A DNA stretch of 64,000 nucleotides. Origin: Prorocentrum cordatum. Lineage: Eukaryota > Sar > Dinophyceae > Prorocentrales > Prorocentraceae. A program made the position numbers and the translations under genes. Shown piece by piece: positions 31,681 to 42,318 of this stretch. Every line of letters starts with the position of its first letter. Positions within the stretch are counted from its first letter, which is position 1. The notes under the pieces are model-generated. The model made no database searches and was not told where the DNA came from. It saw nothing but the letters and a program-made list of their open reading frames with translations. The stretch lies in the NCBI GenBank assembly GCA_963575745.1, contig CAUYUJ010018726.1, positions 965,112 through 1,029,111 of the forward strand, read 5' to 3'.

Positions 31681-33200
31681 CACCTGTTCAGCTAACGTGG
31701 CTGAGGGCTCCGGTGAACATATCCCTGCTATCCTGGGTCTGAGGGGTATGTCCACTATGAGGACCATCCTGATCCTGGAGCAGGGGCACGATAAGATGGT
31801 CATCCCAGGCTCTGAGATGCATAAGCTCCTCCTTGGGAAAGGCGCCAGGGTACTTGATTTAATGAAAACGCCTTCGGGGCACCTGGTGATCAAGGTCGAC
31901 GAGTGCGGAACCGCAGCGGAGGATAAAAGCTCAATTGCATGTGCGATAACGGCCAATCCTCACTGCGAAGATGCCGCGTTACATGTCCAGGAGGCAGCTG
32001 ATACAGAGCCAACTGCAGGCCAACCTGCATCGAGCAGTGCGGGGGCACCCGCTACTAACAATGCCCATGCATATATGATGTCTCTGGATACCAAGGACAT
32101 CTGCTTTTCCATTAATGAGGAGATGCTTGCTTTCACGATCCAGTCTTTGGTGAATGACACCCTGAAGACTTGGCATCGCAGGAATACGTCCTATGGGAGC
32201 GTTCCCACGCCGGCCGATCAGGACTTCGCCTTGCGCAACTTGCAGGCGAAGGTGTGTCAGGCCGTCTACGAGGAGGGCAGCAAGTGGATGCCGCCCGACT
32301 TGAATGCAGGAACACCTGCAGGAGCAGATGATGCCGCTGAGAAGTTTGATATATTCACTTCGAGCAGTGGCTCAGCAGCGCAGCGCCGCACGGGCATTTG
32401 GACGCCCCCATCGCTTGAAAATGAGTGGCGGGGGCAGGCGCGCGCCGCGGCCGCTCGCTCTTGCTCCGACACGCCGAGCACTGAGGTTCTGTCGTCAGGC
32501 GCGGGGAAACCAGCATACTTTTCCCAGGCGGGCCCGGCTGCGCGGCCGCCGAGGACAGCAGTGGACCTGGCTGCGTGGCCGCTGCAGCAAATCAACGCTC
32601 ATCACATCATTATCATTCTCGAGCACTCGCCATTGAGGACATACGGACAGCTTGCGCTGAACTCCGAGCTCGCGGGTACATGTGCGACCGCATCGCACAT
32701 ACAGAGGTTATGACCTCTACAGGTCCACAGTTTTTGGGTGGATTACTCTCTGGGAATTACCAATTGCTGCGGGTGGCAACGCCCGCTGACTGGCGCGTTC
32801 GGTTGCCTGGAAAGCGGGCTGGACCACATTGCCAACGTATCCAAAATTTGATGATCAAAGCTCGGGCTCTACGTATGTCCTATAGTACTTGTGGGACCAC
32901 CAGGTTAATTTTGGAAACAAGGTCCCATGCGAGATGCTATCGAAAATCTAGACTTGCAAGTCATGCGTATGCGATGCTGCCACTTCGGTTTAACATATGA
33001 CCGTTCAAGTAAACTGCCTAGCGGATCGCATCTGTGGGTGGCAACTACCTGCACGCGCATCCCAACTACAACTAACTTGTGGAATGCACATGCCAAATTG
33101 CAGGGTGACCCGCACAACTTGCCGAGCATGAACTGGACGGGCATGGCCAAGGTGCTCAGAGGACAGAGCGGCGCAACAAAACATTCGCTATCATGACTGC
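31667..33200 (+). pseudogene. Element B linker between protease and methyltransferase-like domain
   Basis: A long open stretch (to 32713) reads LILEQGHDKMVIPGSEM, LLLGKGARVLDLMKTPSGHL, AGQPASSSAGAPA, PADQDFALRNLQAKV, NAGTPAG, FTSSSGSA and WTPPSLENEWRGQARA. Further broken frames run to 33200 (MRMRCCHFGL). No recognised domain. Hairpins at 32015, 32039, 32306 and 32501 encode AGQPA, AGAPA, AGTPA and AGKPA in one frame. Confidence 0.55.
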
Positions 33201-33535
33201 AAGGCTGATCGACCAAGTGGATTTGCATAAAACAAGGAGAAACCAGACGAGAACTGTACATCTTAGCATCCACACAAGAATGGATAAAGGAGCTCGAACT
33301 TACGTTCGGTCTCCTAAGAATGGCCCTGCATAGGACCATGTCGTGAGACGGGTAACAATGAATCTGGGTGACAATACTGTTATACAAGATAATAAGATCC
33401 AGGATCAACCTATCTGGTAAAATTACAATGCGCCGTTACCGAATGGTGTGACAAATATTCGTATTCGACTGTACTGGGATACGCGGGCACCGGTTCTCAT
33501 CGTACAAGAGGACCAGCGACCGCGCCCAAGGCGGG

Positions 33536-34500
33536 TTGCGTTCGTCGGTGGCGATCGTCTTCCCCCCTTCGATTGATCGTGGCCATGTGTTCCCCTCTAT
33601 TCCCGAATGTCCGACACTCAATCCATCCGATGCTGAACAACAGGCAGCGCTGCCGACAGATGCCCGGATCAAACAAAAAGAAAAGCAGGAAGCCGACAAA
33701 GAAGCGGGCATCAAGCCACGCAAGATGCCCAAAGTAGTCGAAGAAGGCAATGACGACTGCGGTGACGACCTAAAAGGTTTCGGATGTGGTGCCTACTACA
33801 CCGACGTTCCCCTTGACTCCGACACTGAGAGAAATGACGAAGCAGAAACCATCATCGCGCTACCTGCGGGGCTACCTGCGGATGCACATGCCGATGTGTT
33901 CTCCATGATCCCGTCCTTCTGTTACGAACGACACAACAAGGTCGATATGTTGGAACTGCGTGGAGGAAGCGGGGGGATATCGCAGTTAGCATTCAGCCGG
34001 GGTTTGTTCTCCGGAGGAAGCTTAGACAAACGTTCATATGTTGACTTCGGAAACAAGGACGCCCAGGATGCAGTGATGCATTATTTAGACGCGCGCTTCG
34101 TCACTGCTGCCAAATTACAACTTAACTGCAGAACGACTGGACTACATTATCATTCCAATTCTCAAGTTGATTATGACACGCGGCATGAACACCAGAAATA
34201 CGACTTTCCACATATTCAGTTTTGTGTGGAAGTTGCCATGCGTCAAAACGACCTTCGACGGTTTTACCTACGAGAACAACCAGTGGGTACTTGGGTGGAT
34301 CAGATACCGCCATGGACAACATTGGCCACTTGCAAGGGCACGTGCAAAGTAGATGTGGATCCATGTACTACTGGTCTACGTGACCCCCCATGGGGTAATG
34401 ATGCGGAATCCGACCGAGATCATGGCCAACCATCGTCTCTTACCTGCACTTTTTGAACGAAAGCGGCGTGCTGGCCATCGCCAACATGCCTCGGTATGCA
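33536..34500 (+). pseudogene. Element B DNA-methyltransferase-like domain
   Basis: The open frame to 34456 begins with a basic coil (KQKEKQEADKEAGIKPRK) and an acidic stretch. From about 33941 it reads VDMLELRGGSGGISQLAF, like motif I (SAM-binding) of C5-cytosine methyltransferases. Then come YVDFGNKDAQDAVMHYLD and LQLNCRTTG (34112-34138) at the Pro-Cys catalytic position; Pro is replaced by Leu, while element A keeps Pro. NYDTRHEH-type sequence and YLREQPVGTWVDQIPPW follow, like the conserved E-x-P region. Dinoflagellate retrotransposons with cytosine methyltransferases are known. The assignment here is by motif order only, and the copy is frameshifted after 34390. Confidence 0.55.
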
Positions 34501-34538
34501 ATGAAGCACTTTCTATGGCTGCACAATATACCTAACAC

Positions 34539-36329
34539 ATGCTGTCCCTTTTTGCCGATGCAGTCCAGATCGCGCGCGATCTATTCCAAGTAAACCGTTC
34601 TCCTTTCCGTGTTTACCCTGATTCCTCCACGGCCCTTGTTACCAACGCGCGGGGATTTGATTTGGACGACCCAACTATCCCTCGACAAACCGACGGGTCG
34701 ATCACGAGACCGCCCTCGGGGGGATTACGATGTCCTGCATGTGCAGATAATGTGAATATGAATTCCCCCTCGCATGACAGAGACACCAAACATTGCAGGT
34801 GGTACAAGAAGGAGGATTACCATTGGGAATGTCCGAGCTGCAAGAATAACTACGGCCATCATAAGCCTGGCCACTTACGGACACCCGACAGATTCAAGTT
34901 TGCCAAACCTTGGGAACTGCCCGACAACCACGGACAGGCACCACAGGCTCCAGCCGAACCGGCAGCACCGCCACCCGAGGCACAAGCCGCACCGCCACTC
35001 GTGCGGCTACGAGCACCGAGGCCCGGCTCCAGGGCTGGCCCCACAGCTGGCGCCAGCAGCCACGACATTGCAGTAGGCAGACATGCTGCTGAACCTGCTG
35101 CGGGGCAACCTGCTTCGAGTGGAGCTGGTAGCTCGGGCGACCGCCGACGACTGCCACAGATCAGAGCCAGACGTGGCCGACAGCAGGGAGGATATCCACC
35201 TCCGCCACCACCTGCGGGCAACCCTGCTGCATGCCCACGACTCCCAGACTGGTCAAGGTTCGACGTTCAAATCGACTTACAAAACTTACGAAGCCTTGAC
35301 CCAAGCGTGGTAACACGCGAGTTGAGGAAACTACGGTTGCGTTGGTTCCATGCTAAAGAGCCTAAGATGAGACTCAAACTAACCAAAGCCAGTCTGGACA
35401 GCGTCAGGCTCAACCTGAACAAAGGCGTCCGTGACGCATGTCGGGAGTGCAGGGCTTGGGACAAGGCATGGCACTTCGTCATGCCATCTACTGCACTACC
35501 TGGCAAGTTGAACGAAGAAGCCGACTGCGACCATATGTTCTACAAACAGGAACTCAATACATTTCACAGCATTGATCGTTGTATGCGACCTGCTATTGAG
35601 ATGGAAATGCCAGATGAAACAATGACAAGTATCTTAGATGCGTAGCATCAGTGCTGGATGCAGTTCGGACCTGCCAAGGTACTCTACTCTGACGGGGAGG
35701 CTACCCGCAATATCGACGCTGCAAAGGCAGTCCTTAAGACAAAACGCACTGAGCTGAGGACGCGCGCGCGTGGACAACGCGCTACGACAATTGAAGCCAG
35801 AAGTGGCATATTACGTCATCTACTTCACGTCATGGAAACTGAACTCAAAAGGTTCGACATACCTCTTGTGCTCACACGACTAATGCACGAAGCCTTATTT
35901 GCCGCCAGTGCATTCATCTCCTACAATGAGGTGTCTCTATATAGTGCTTTGTTTGGACGGCAATCGGCAATGCTTCCTGACCTGCCTGTTCTGGATCATG
36001 AACAGCCAACAGAAACGTCTGACCATTCTCGAGAACAGGTGATACGCAGGGCATGCATTGAAGCTATCACACAGGCTACTGCAGTAGTCAAGACCAATCG
36101 TGCACTACGTACTAAGACAGTTATCACTGGTCAGCATTATTATGATCAAGGAGATTTGGTTGACCACCATCGTCCCACAACTGCGAAGGGCGACTGGGGG
36201 GCCGGAGTGTCCCGTTCCCAATTGCACGACGTGATCCCGACAGGGGTCAAGTCATCATTCGAGTGGGAAGCCGCGGTGTACCAGTCCACTATGGCGACGC
36301 ACGACATTCACTTCACATCGAATCTTTGA
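34539..36329 (+). pseudogene. Element B zinc finger plus integrase (one internal stop)
   Basis: One continuous frame broken only by a TAG at 35643-35645. The first part has ARGFDLDDPTI, CPACAD and CRWYKKEDYHWECPSCKNNY (zinc-binding). A Pro/Ala/Arg-rich linker follows, with AGQPA (35100) and AGNPA (35214) hairpins. The integrase has LRKLRLRWFHAKEP, CRECRAW, the region around EADCDHMFYKQE, then LYSDGEATRN (second Asp at 35691-35693) and IEARSGILRHLLHVME with the putative Glu. In element A the codon at the TAG position is CAC. Integrase joins element cDNA to host DNA. This is the best-preserved domain of either element. Confidence 0.7.
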
Positions 36330-37429
36330 TAGCCAGAGAGATTGGCTCTGACAACACCGCGCTGTGGACAGGGTTGACATTTGTTGCCAGTCTACCTGCG
36401 GGGGGACCTGCGATGACATTTGGATATGTCCCGACTAAAAAAAGAACGCTTCAGATGACCAGCGCAAGCCGATTATCTCGCAAAGTACATATGGCGCTAC
36501 AACACCTTATGAGCAACTTCTTCCCCGCATCGAAAATGTACTCTGTTAGGTTAGCTAAGAGTATTCATAAGCTACCTCCGGTGGCTTACGCTGGCAGTTG
36601 CACATGGGTTCATTATGGCAATGCTGTAGATCCAAGTTACCATTGCTATGAAGCAGAAGGCACTGCCTTGAATATTGATGATATAATTGGGTCAGCACAT
36701 TCGAGAATCATTTAGTGTCTTAAGTCTACTAAGCCTCAAGTGGGCTTCGACCAAGATATGACAAAGTTCGAGGACGTGGCGGACATGCCGACGCAGAACG
36801 GAAATGCCAGAAAAGCTTCAGAAGCCGAATCACCACAGGAATATGGACGGCTTCCTACGATATTTGAGGAATCAGAAGCGGACCTTGAGGCACATATTAT
36901 GGAAGTGTGGTGCACAGAATTTCATGAAGAAAGGGAACTATTGGAGGCAATTCCATTCGATGACCTGTACACTGTACCCACACATATGATCACCGATAAC
37001 AGTGCGCTGGTCTCTGTAGCTGAAGAACAGCGGGGGCACCTGCCTAAGTGGGGTTATCCACGCGGCTCCGACATCGAAGAGACGTGTCATGTCCCATTAT
37101 GCTCTACGGTCGAAGACTACAGTTACGGACTAGACTCGGACGAAAATGGTCAATATGTAGAACTCGGGTTCACGGCAGAAATGTCAAAGGTAGTCCTATC
37201 CGAACAACAGCGCGCAATATTAGACGCCGACCGTGCAACCACCGTGCGAGTATATGTCTGCGCCGCTGCAAAACGAGCTGCGGTCGTCAAGGAGGACGAC
37301 CTCCTTGCGAAGGCCGACGTCCAGGCGAATCCCGGGACAGTATCAAAGGCCTTATATACTGAATTCAAGATTTATTTGGCAACAAGTGTTTCAACATGCG
37401 CGATATATCTAAAGCATCAAAAATCATGA
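36263..37429 (+). pseudogene. Element B linker between integrase and RT
   Basis: Two open stretches (to 36715 and 36740-37429) match element A at 14.2-15.3 kb. Landmarks are SLPAGGPAMTFGYVPTKK, SIHKLPPVAYAGS, an acidic block (EESEADLEAHIMEVW) and VVLSEQQRAILDADRATTVRVYV, with EDDLLAKADVQANP. No domain recognised. Hairpins lie at 36398 and 37030. Confidence 0.5.
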
Positions 37430-37970
37430 CTTCGAGGTGCGTGTATATGTGGAAGTTCGTGAAGAACTACCAGGGCGATATGGAACGTGCCATCAGATTA
37501 CGCTTGGTGTCACGGGGTTTCATGTACTTCGAAGTTTTGATGCGGAGCCCTTCTCAGGAACAGCACGGCGGCCAAGCCGGAGATTTCTCGCAAGCACGGC
37601 GGCGTGCAAGAAGCAATGGACCATTGCTTCCCTTGACATCAGCATGGCTTTCCTGATAGGATTAGCCTACCAGGAAATTGCTGATGCAACTGGTGAGAAG
37701 GAACGTGTGGCGTGCTTTACCTTGCCGCCTGGATCGGCAACGGTGCTTCGACCCCTTCCAGGATTCGAGCACTACGACGAATCGGAGCACTGCCTGCAGT
37801 GCCTCAAGCCAGGCACCGGCACCAAGGATGCACCCAGGGCTTTCTCACTAAAGCGCAGAAGGACCGCGAGAGGCTTTGGTCTCAGACCCACGTCGTACAA
37901 CGAGGAGTTCGAGACGAGCAGTGCCCTTCTCGCGGCCAAACATGTTGATGATATTTATGGCTGGCACTGA
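37396..37970 (+). pseudogene. Element B reverse transcriptase
   Basis: The frame starting upstream reads MTSRCVYMWKFVKNYQGDMERAIRLR. After a shift it reads FSGTARRPSRRFLASTAACK, QWTIASLDISMAFLIGLAYQ (catalytic Asp region), ACFTLPPGSATVLRPLPGF, LKPGTGTKDAPRAFSLKRRR and KHVDDI (37938-37955), with a stop 15 nt later at 37968. This is copia RT order and spacing. The His in HVDD is shared with element A. Loss of frame right after the catalytic loop removes the rest of the thumb. Confidence 0.68.
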
Positions 37971-38297
37971 GGGCGCCATTGGCAAGTGCTTCGAGTGCGC
38001 CGAGGACACTCCTGGCAAAGCGCAAACTCAACAACATACATATACCAATTGTGATGTGGTGTGCACGAAGGATGGGGGCGACAATGTCACATTTGACCCC
38101 CATTGATGCATCAAACAGCTTCGCCCTGCGCAACATCCTGAACTCACCGGCGCAGACGCTGACGCCAAAACATCCAAGATGATTGCGGACATGTTCGTCA
38201 GCCTCAGAGGCGCGTTGGCTCGCGCATTAATCACCCAAGTGTGGTTGATGGTATATGTGTCTCTTTACAACGTGTCCAATAACCGACCAGTATTCAA

Positions 38298-38965
38298 GTG
38301 CGACGACTGAGCGCGATCACCAGGAAGCTGCAGGCCTGCCTTAATAAGATCATCTACCAAGCGGTGACTCCGGCTAGCGACGCCTGGGTGGAGATGCCGA
38401 TGACGAGGTCAAAGGCTACGGTATTCGCGGGGCAAACCTGCTACGGCGTGGAACCACGCCATTCGTTAAGCCTGTCGTCCACTTGATCGACGCGTGCTGC
38501 AAGTCTCACCGCTTGCAGGTCCGCTCAAGCTATTCAGCAGAGACACTTGCAGCAGCCCACAACTTGGAGGACTGCTATCCCACGATCGTGACTCTGCGCC
38601 AGCTCCACGCAGGCCCGCTGACCCCCACTCAGTTGAAATATATACTTGAGTTGGGTGGCCTCAGCATTAAGGTCACTTTGGCCATAGATGCTGAATCAAG
38701 TCCTTGCCAAGCGGAGACGAATCATCCGACTGAGTGTATTCTTCTAGGACACATCAGTTGCATGCGACAGATGATGGAGCGAGGAATCGTGCATAGCATT
38801 CAGTGGTGTGGGCCTCGCGACATGACCGCGGACGGTCACGCAAAGGGGAGCATTGATAGAGATATGCTCCTACAGGTCATGGGAGGCACGCAATCCTTCA
38901 AGCATGACTTAAAGCGTCATGCTCCTTATCGGGCTGGCCAGACAACTTGGTCTGTGGCCGCCTGA
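38298..38965 (+). pseudogene. Element B RNase H region
   Basis: A frame with ITRKLQACLNK and FAGQTCYGVEP is followed, after a shift, by the best-preserved part (38483-38965). This reads IDACCKSHRLQVRSSYSAET, AAHNLEDCYPTIVTL, LHAGPLTPTQLKYILELGGL, VTLAIDAESSP, RDMTADGHAKGSIDRDMLL and MGGTQSFKHDLKRHAPYR. This is the RNase H end of the copia polyprotein; the final stop is at 38963-38965. Confidence 0.65.
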
Positions 38966-38994
38966 GGAGTAATCACATGCACAACAATGTGCTT

Positions 38995-39370
38995 GCAAGG
39001 CAACTTGCTTGCGGGTCCACCTTCCCTACGGCTCCGCCGCCTTGTGTGCGTAATATTTGCTGCGTGGTGGCGGCGGACTCACGCTTCGCCCCCCTTCCCC
39101 CCCGACTCTAAAGCGCGCTGGGACAAGGGCGAGAGATAGCGAGCGTTTGTCCACGGCCGTTTGTGCTCAAGCGGCCGGCCGCCAACATTTGACTGTGCCT
39201 CGTTGCGAGGAAGACTACTCGCCATCGAGACCGAAAACATCCTTCGCTTGAGATGGCCCGTCGTTCCCGCGACGACCTCCTTCGACTGGGACTATCGCTA
39301 CTGCGATGCAACAGAGCTGGAGCTGTGCTTCGCCTAAGGCAGAGCTTCTGGGCGGGCCTGCTGGCCCCCT
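38995..39370 (+). repeat. Element B tail hairpins and 3' terminal region
   Basis: GCAAG-GCAA-CTTGC (38995-39008) and GCGGG-TCCA-CCTTC (39011-39024) follow the RNase H stop, as in element A. From 39030 to 39370 the sequence matches A's 17007-17360 (GGCGGCGGACTCACGCTTCG, GCTCAAGCGGCCGGCCGCC, GGGACTATCGCTACT). A long C run (about 39390-39410) ends the similarity. Confidence 0.65.
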
Positions 39371-39502
39371 TCAAACTGGCAGAGCCCCCCCGCCGCCCCC
39401 CCCCCCCCCAGCAGAGTTGAAGCTCAGGCTGTAGGCCGTAGGCTGTAGCTGAGGCCTTTTCAAACTCGCGCCGGATCGGCTGATTTTTCATATCCTGGCC
39501 CG

Positions 39503-40287
39503 TTATTGGCGCGCCCCCTGTGGCTCTCGATCATCTCGTAGTACCGCCATAGCTTGTCGCTGCTCGCGAAGGCCACGGGCAGCCCCCAGCACCCTGCGCC
39601 CCGGGACATCCCCGCCAGCGCGCGACGCTTGCGTGCCTGGACCGTCGCTGAGCCAGATGGGTTGCGGGGGGCGACAGTGATCGATGGAGGCTGAAGTGTA
39701 GTGCCCAGTGGCCCCGAGGATATCGCATAGCACTCTGGATGATGGTCCCACTCTCTCCCCCCGCTGTCCGTGGCCCATCTCTACATTGTGCTGATAATTG
39801 CCGCGCAGCGTGCAAAACCCCCCGCCCGCCGTTTCCCCGCAGCTGTGATGGAGTAGGGGGACGTCGATGAATATCGTGTCGCCATAAAGGAAGATGTCGG
39901 CCACTGACTGGGATGGGAGGATTGGCTGCTGCCTGGGAGGCCTCTTCCCGAAGCGTTTCTCTGCAACGCCGCTTCCTATTCTGCTCGAATATGTAAGGCC
40001 AATTTCTATATCCTACCCTCTGGGGCAAAGCGTCTAAGCTTGGTGAAGCGCTCAATGTCCATGCTGATTGACTCCGCTACATTGTTATCATTGGAAAGAT
40101 GTCTCTTCCGCTTCGCTTGCCCGCTGTTGGGCGCTCTTGCTATGGCCGACTGCCCTGGGGTGGCTTCCCCAAGGGCGGCGCTCTCAGAGTTTCGTGCTGT
40201 CGGAGGGGCAGCATAGGTGCTCGTCCGCGTCAGCCGCGGTCTGGCACTTTGCCCTGGGGTTTTTGCACTCCGAGATGTCCTCGCCAA
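39503..40287 (-). pseudogene. Weak minus-strand coding fragments
   Basis: Read from 40287 downward, one frame ends with KRKRHLSNDNNVAESISMDIERFTKLRRFAPEGRI. Then, in another frame from 39904, come MADIFLYGDTIFIDVPLLHHSCGE, FCTLRGNYQHNVEMGHGQRGE and SIDHCRPPQPIWLSD. The mixed composition looks more like true protein than the surrounding DNA. A GGTAGG at the end of the first piece could be a splice donor. No family recognised; could be two exons or a decayed gene. Confidence 0.3.
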
Positions 40288-40539
40288 TGCAATGCCCCCT
40301 CCCCTCTCGGCGGCGCCGACGCTGGAGTTCTCGTTCCATCATCTTCTCCGACGGCCCGAGGTGCCCCACGCACAGCAAACTCCAAACGAGGAGGCCCGAC
40401 GCGCCAAGGGCGCGCCGCAAAGAGCAAAACCATAACAATATCGGTCAGAATCTGTCCTGCGAGCGTGGCCGATATTCGGGCCACCGGCTCGGTGGCGGGA
40501 GCCCCCTTGCTGTAAGGGAGCAGCCCCTCATCCTCAATC

Positions 40540-41170
40540 GTGAAGCGCGGCCGGAAGGAGGAGCAAGGAGGGGGAGGACGAGGAAAACGAGGGGGCGGGG
40601 GACACGGCGTGCCCACGACGAGCGGCCTGGCTTCCGACCATCCAGCAAGTCTGGAGCGGCACTGCGGCACCGCAGCGCGGAGGAGGAGAGGAGGAGGAGG
40701 AGGAGGAGGAGGGGAAGGAAGGGGGAGGAGAGAAAACGCGGCGAGCAGACACGAACACGCAGGAGGGGAAAGGGGGAAGGGGACGGCAAGGGCAGCAGCA
40801 GGCAAGCAGACACGCAGGGGGCGGGCGGGGGGCGGGGGGAGGGGCGAGGGTCGGCGGAGGCCCTCGGGGGTCGTCGTGGGTCGTCGTGGGTCGTCGGTGG
40901 TCGTCGTGGGTCGTCGGGGGGCTGGGGGTCATCGTGGGTCGTCGGGTGCCCCTGGTTGTCGTCGATCGGGGGGCGCCCGCTCGTGCGGCGTCCGCCGCCC
41001 GTGCCGCCGTTGCCGCGGTCAGCCTGGCGGCGGCCGCGGGCCCCCCGCGTGGCGCCTGCAGCCGGCGGAGCACGGCCCGCGCTCTCTCTTTGTGAAGGAG
41101 AAGCGAGGGTCGCTGGGCGTGCTCCGCAGCCGGCTGCGCGGGGCCCTCTTGGGCGCCGCCGGCTGAGACT
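40540..41170. other. GC-rich low-complexity DNA with (GGA)n and GTCGTCGTGG repeats
   Basis: GGA run at about 40678-40735 and a GGGTCGTCGTGGGTCGTC minisatellite at 40866-40955. Open frames on both strands are Arg/Pro/Gly-rich. No supported gene. Confidence 0.5.
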
Positions 41171-41358
41171 TCATTGCCTCCCACGAAGACTATCTTCAGG
41201 AGGGGAAAAACACACACAGACACAATTAATCGTCGATTCCCCCCAAAAAATATGGGAAAATATGGGAAGTGGGGGGGAAGACAAAAACCTAGAAAATATG
41301 AGAAAATATGGGGGGTATTTTTATTTGTGTGTATTTATTTGTGTGTCCCAGGGCCCCT

Positions 41359-42216
41359 TCATATCAGCATCCCCATTGCCACTTTCAGATTGCGGTCCGA
41401 GAACTGGTCCAGCTTCGCCATGGTCTCTTCTTTCGTGTCCTTCGGGGGCACTGCCCTGAAGTTGGGGGTCTCGTTGATTCCGATCCGGATATTGCCCAGG
41501 CCCTCCTCCCAGAACTGCTGCTCGTCCTCGTTCGGGTTCCTGTTCTTGCTGTTGCGGGCCCTGTAGCTCTCGCTGACCTTGCACATCTTGATCGTCTCTG
41601 TGACCATGGCTTGGCTGTGCTCGTCGCTGCCGTCCACAATTATCGGGAAGTCGTTCAGCGCGTCCATCGCCCGATCCATCGACGCCGCCACTGCTGTGGG
41701 ATCTTCTTTCTGCCTTTCCGACGCTATGTCCTGGATGCCCTCCATGAGCGCCAACCCCGTGTGGATGCTTGGCGGCCCCAGGATGTGCCCCTCGCCTCTC
41801 TCCCTAACCTGGCTCCCGTAACCGTGCCCCGCTCCCATCGACTCCCGAAGCGCCCAATGGCGGACTGGCATGAGATAGAAGCCCGTGGTCGTGTGGCTCG
41901 TCTCTCTCATCTCCGCCGCGGAGCGGAGGGCCGGGCGTCGGGGCTCGTTGGCGCATCCTCTGAGGCCGGTATCCTCGTAGTCCTCCGCTGCTTGGGGCTG
42001 CTGGCGGGGGGGGCCTGCGGCCCCCCCCCCCCCCTCCCTTGCCGCCCTCTCCCGTTGCGGCGGCCGCGGCCGCGGGCGAGCTCCCTGCCGCCTTGGCGCT
42101 GGCCCTCTCCATGGCCCACCGGTCCTTGCCTGTTCCTTTGCCGCCCTTGCGGTGCTTCGGTGCTCTTTCCATCTCCGCGTCTGCCCCCCCTTTCGGGCGG
42201 GGGCGGCAGTCTCCAT
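41359..42216 (-). CDS. Unrecognised minus-strand ORF, charged C-terminal half
   Basis: The first half is Arg/Ala/Pro-rich and of doubtful coding value. From about 41830 downward the reading is normal-looking protein: GPPSIHTGLALMEGIQDIAS, DPTAVAASMDRAMDALNDFP, DEHSQAMVTETIKMCKVSES, NEDEQQFWEEGLGNIRIGIN, KEETMAKLDQFSDRNLKVAMGMLI. Helical and charged, with no motif I can name. Together with the minus-strand fragments at 42319-42936 it could be part of a degenerate retroelement or a host exon. The true start is not determined. Confidence 0.35.
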   Translation of the reverse strand: METAAPARKGGQTRRWKEHRSTARAAKEQARTGGPWRGPAPRRQGARPRPRPPQRERAAREGGGGAAGPPRQQPQAAEDYEDTGLRGCANEPRRPALRSAAEMRETSHTTTGFYLMPVRHWALRESMGAGHGYGSQVRERGEGHILGPPSIHTGLALMEGIQDIASERQKEDPTAVAASMDRAMDALNDFPIIVDGSDEHSQAMVTETIKMCKVSESYRARNSKNRNPNEDEQQFWEEGLGNIRIGINETPNFRAVPPKDTKEETMAKLDQFSDRNLKVAMGMLI

Positions 42217-42318
42217 GGTGCAACCGCCATCTCAGATGTGAGGTCCTGGATGGTGGCAGCGCACGTGCACTTGAACATCTCCTAAGTGATTCAGCCTGGA
42301 AGCCACATATGGTGCAGC

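Larger units (their letters stand above)
28860..39400 (+). mobile_element. Copia-like element B (more complete)
   Basis: A decayed but long Ty1/copia-type element. In order it has a gag-like region (28.86-30.3 kb), RING-H2 finger (30.44-30.62), protease (31.35-31.5), linker (31.67-33.2), Lys-rich block and methyltransferase-like domain (33.54-34.5), zinc finger (34.73-34.87), integrase (35.3-36.1), RT (37.44-37.96) and RNase H (38.48-38.96). It ends with a 3' terminal region matching element A. Stops and frame changes occur every 0.5-1.5 kb. About 21 hairpin motifs are scattered through it. No 5' LTR or primer-binding site was identified. The left end is placed at the junction with the tandem repeat. 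Confidence 0.8.
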
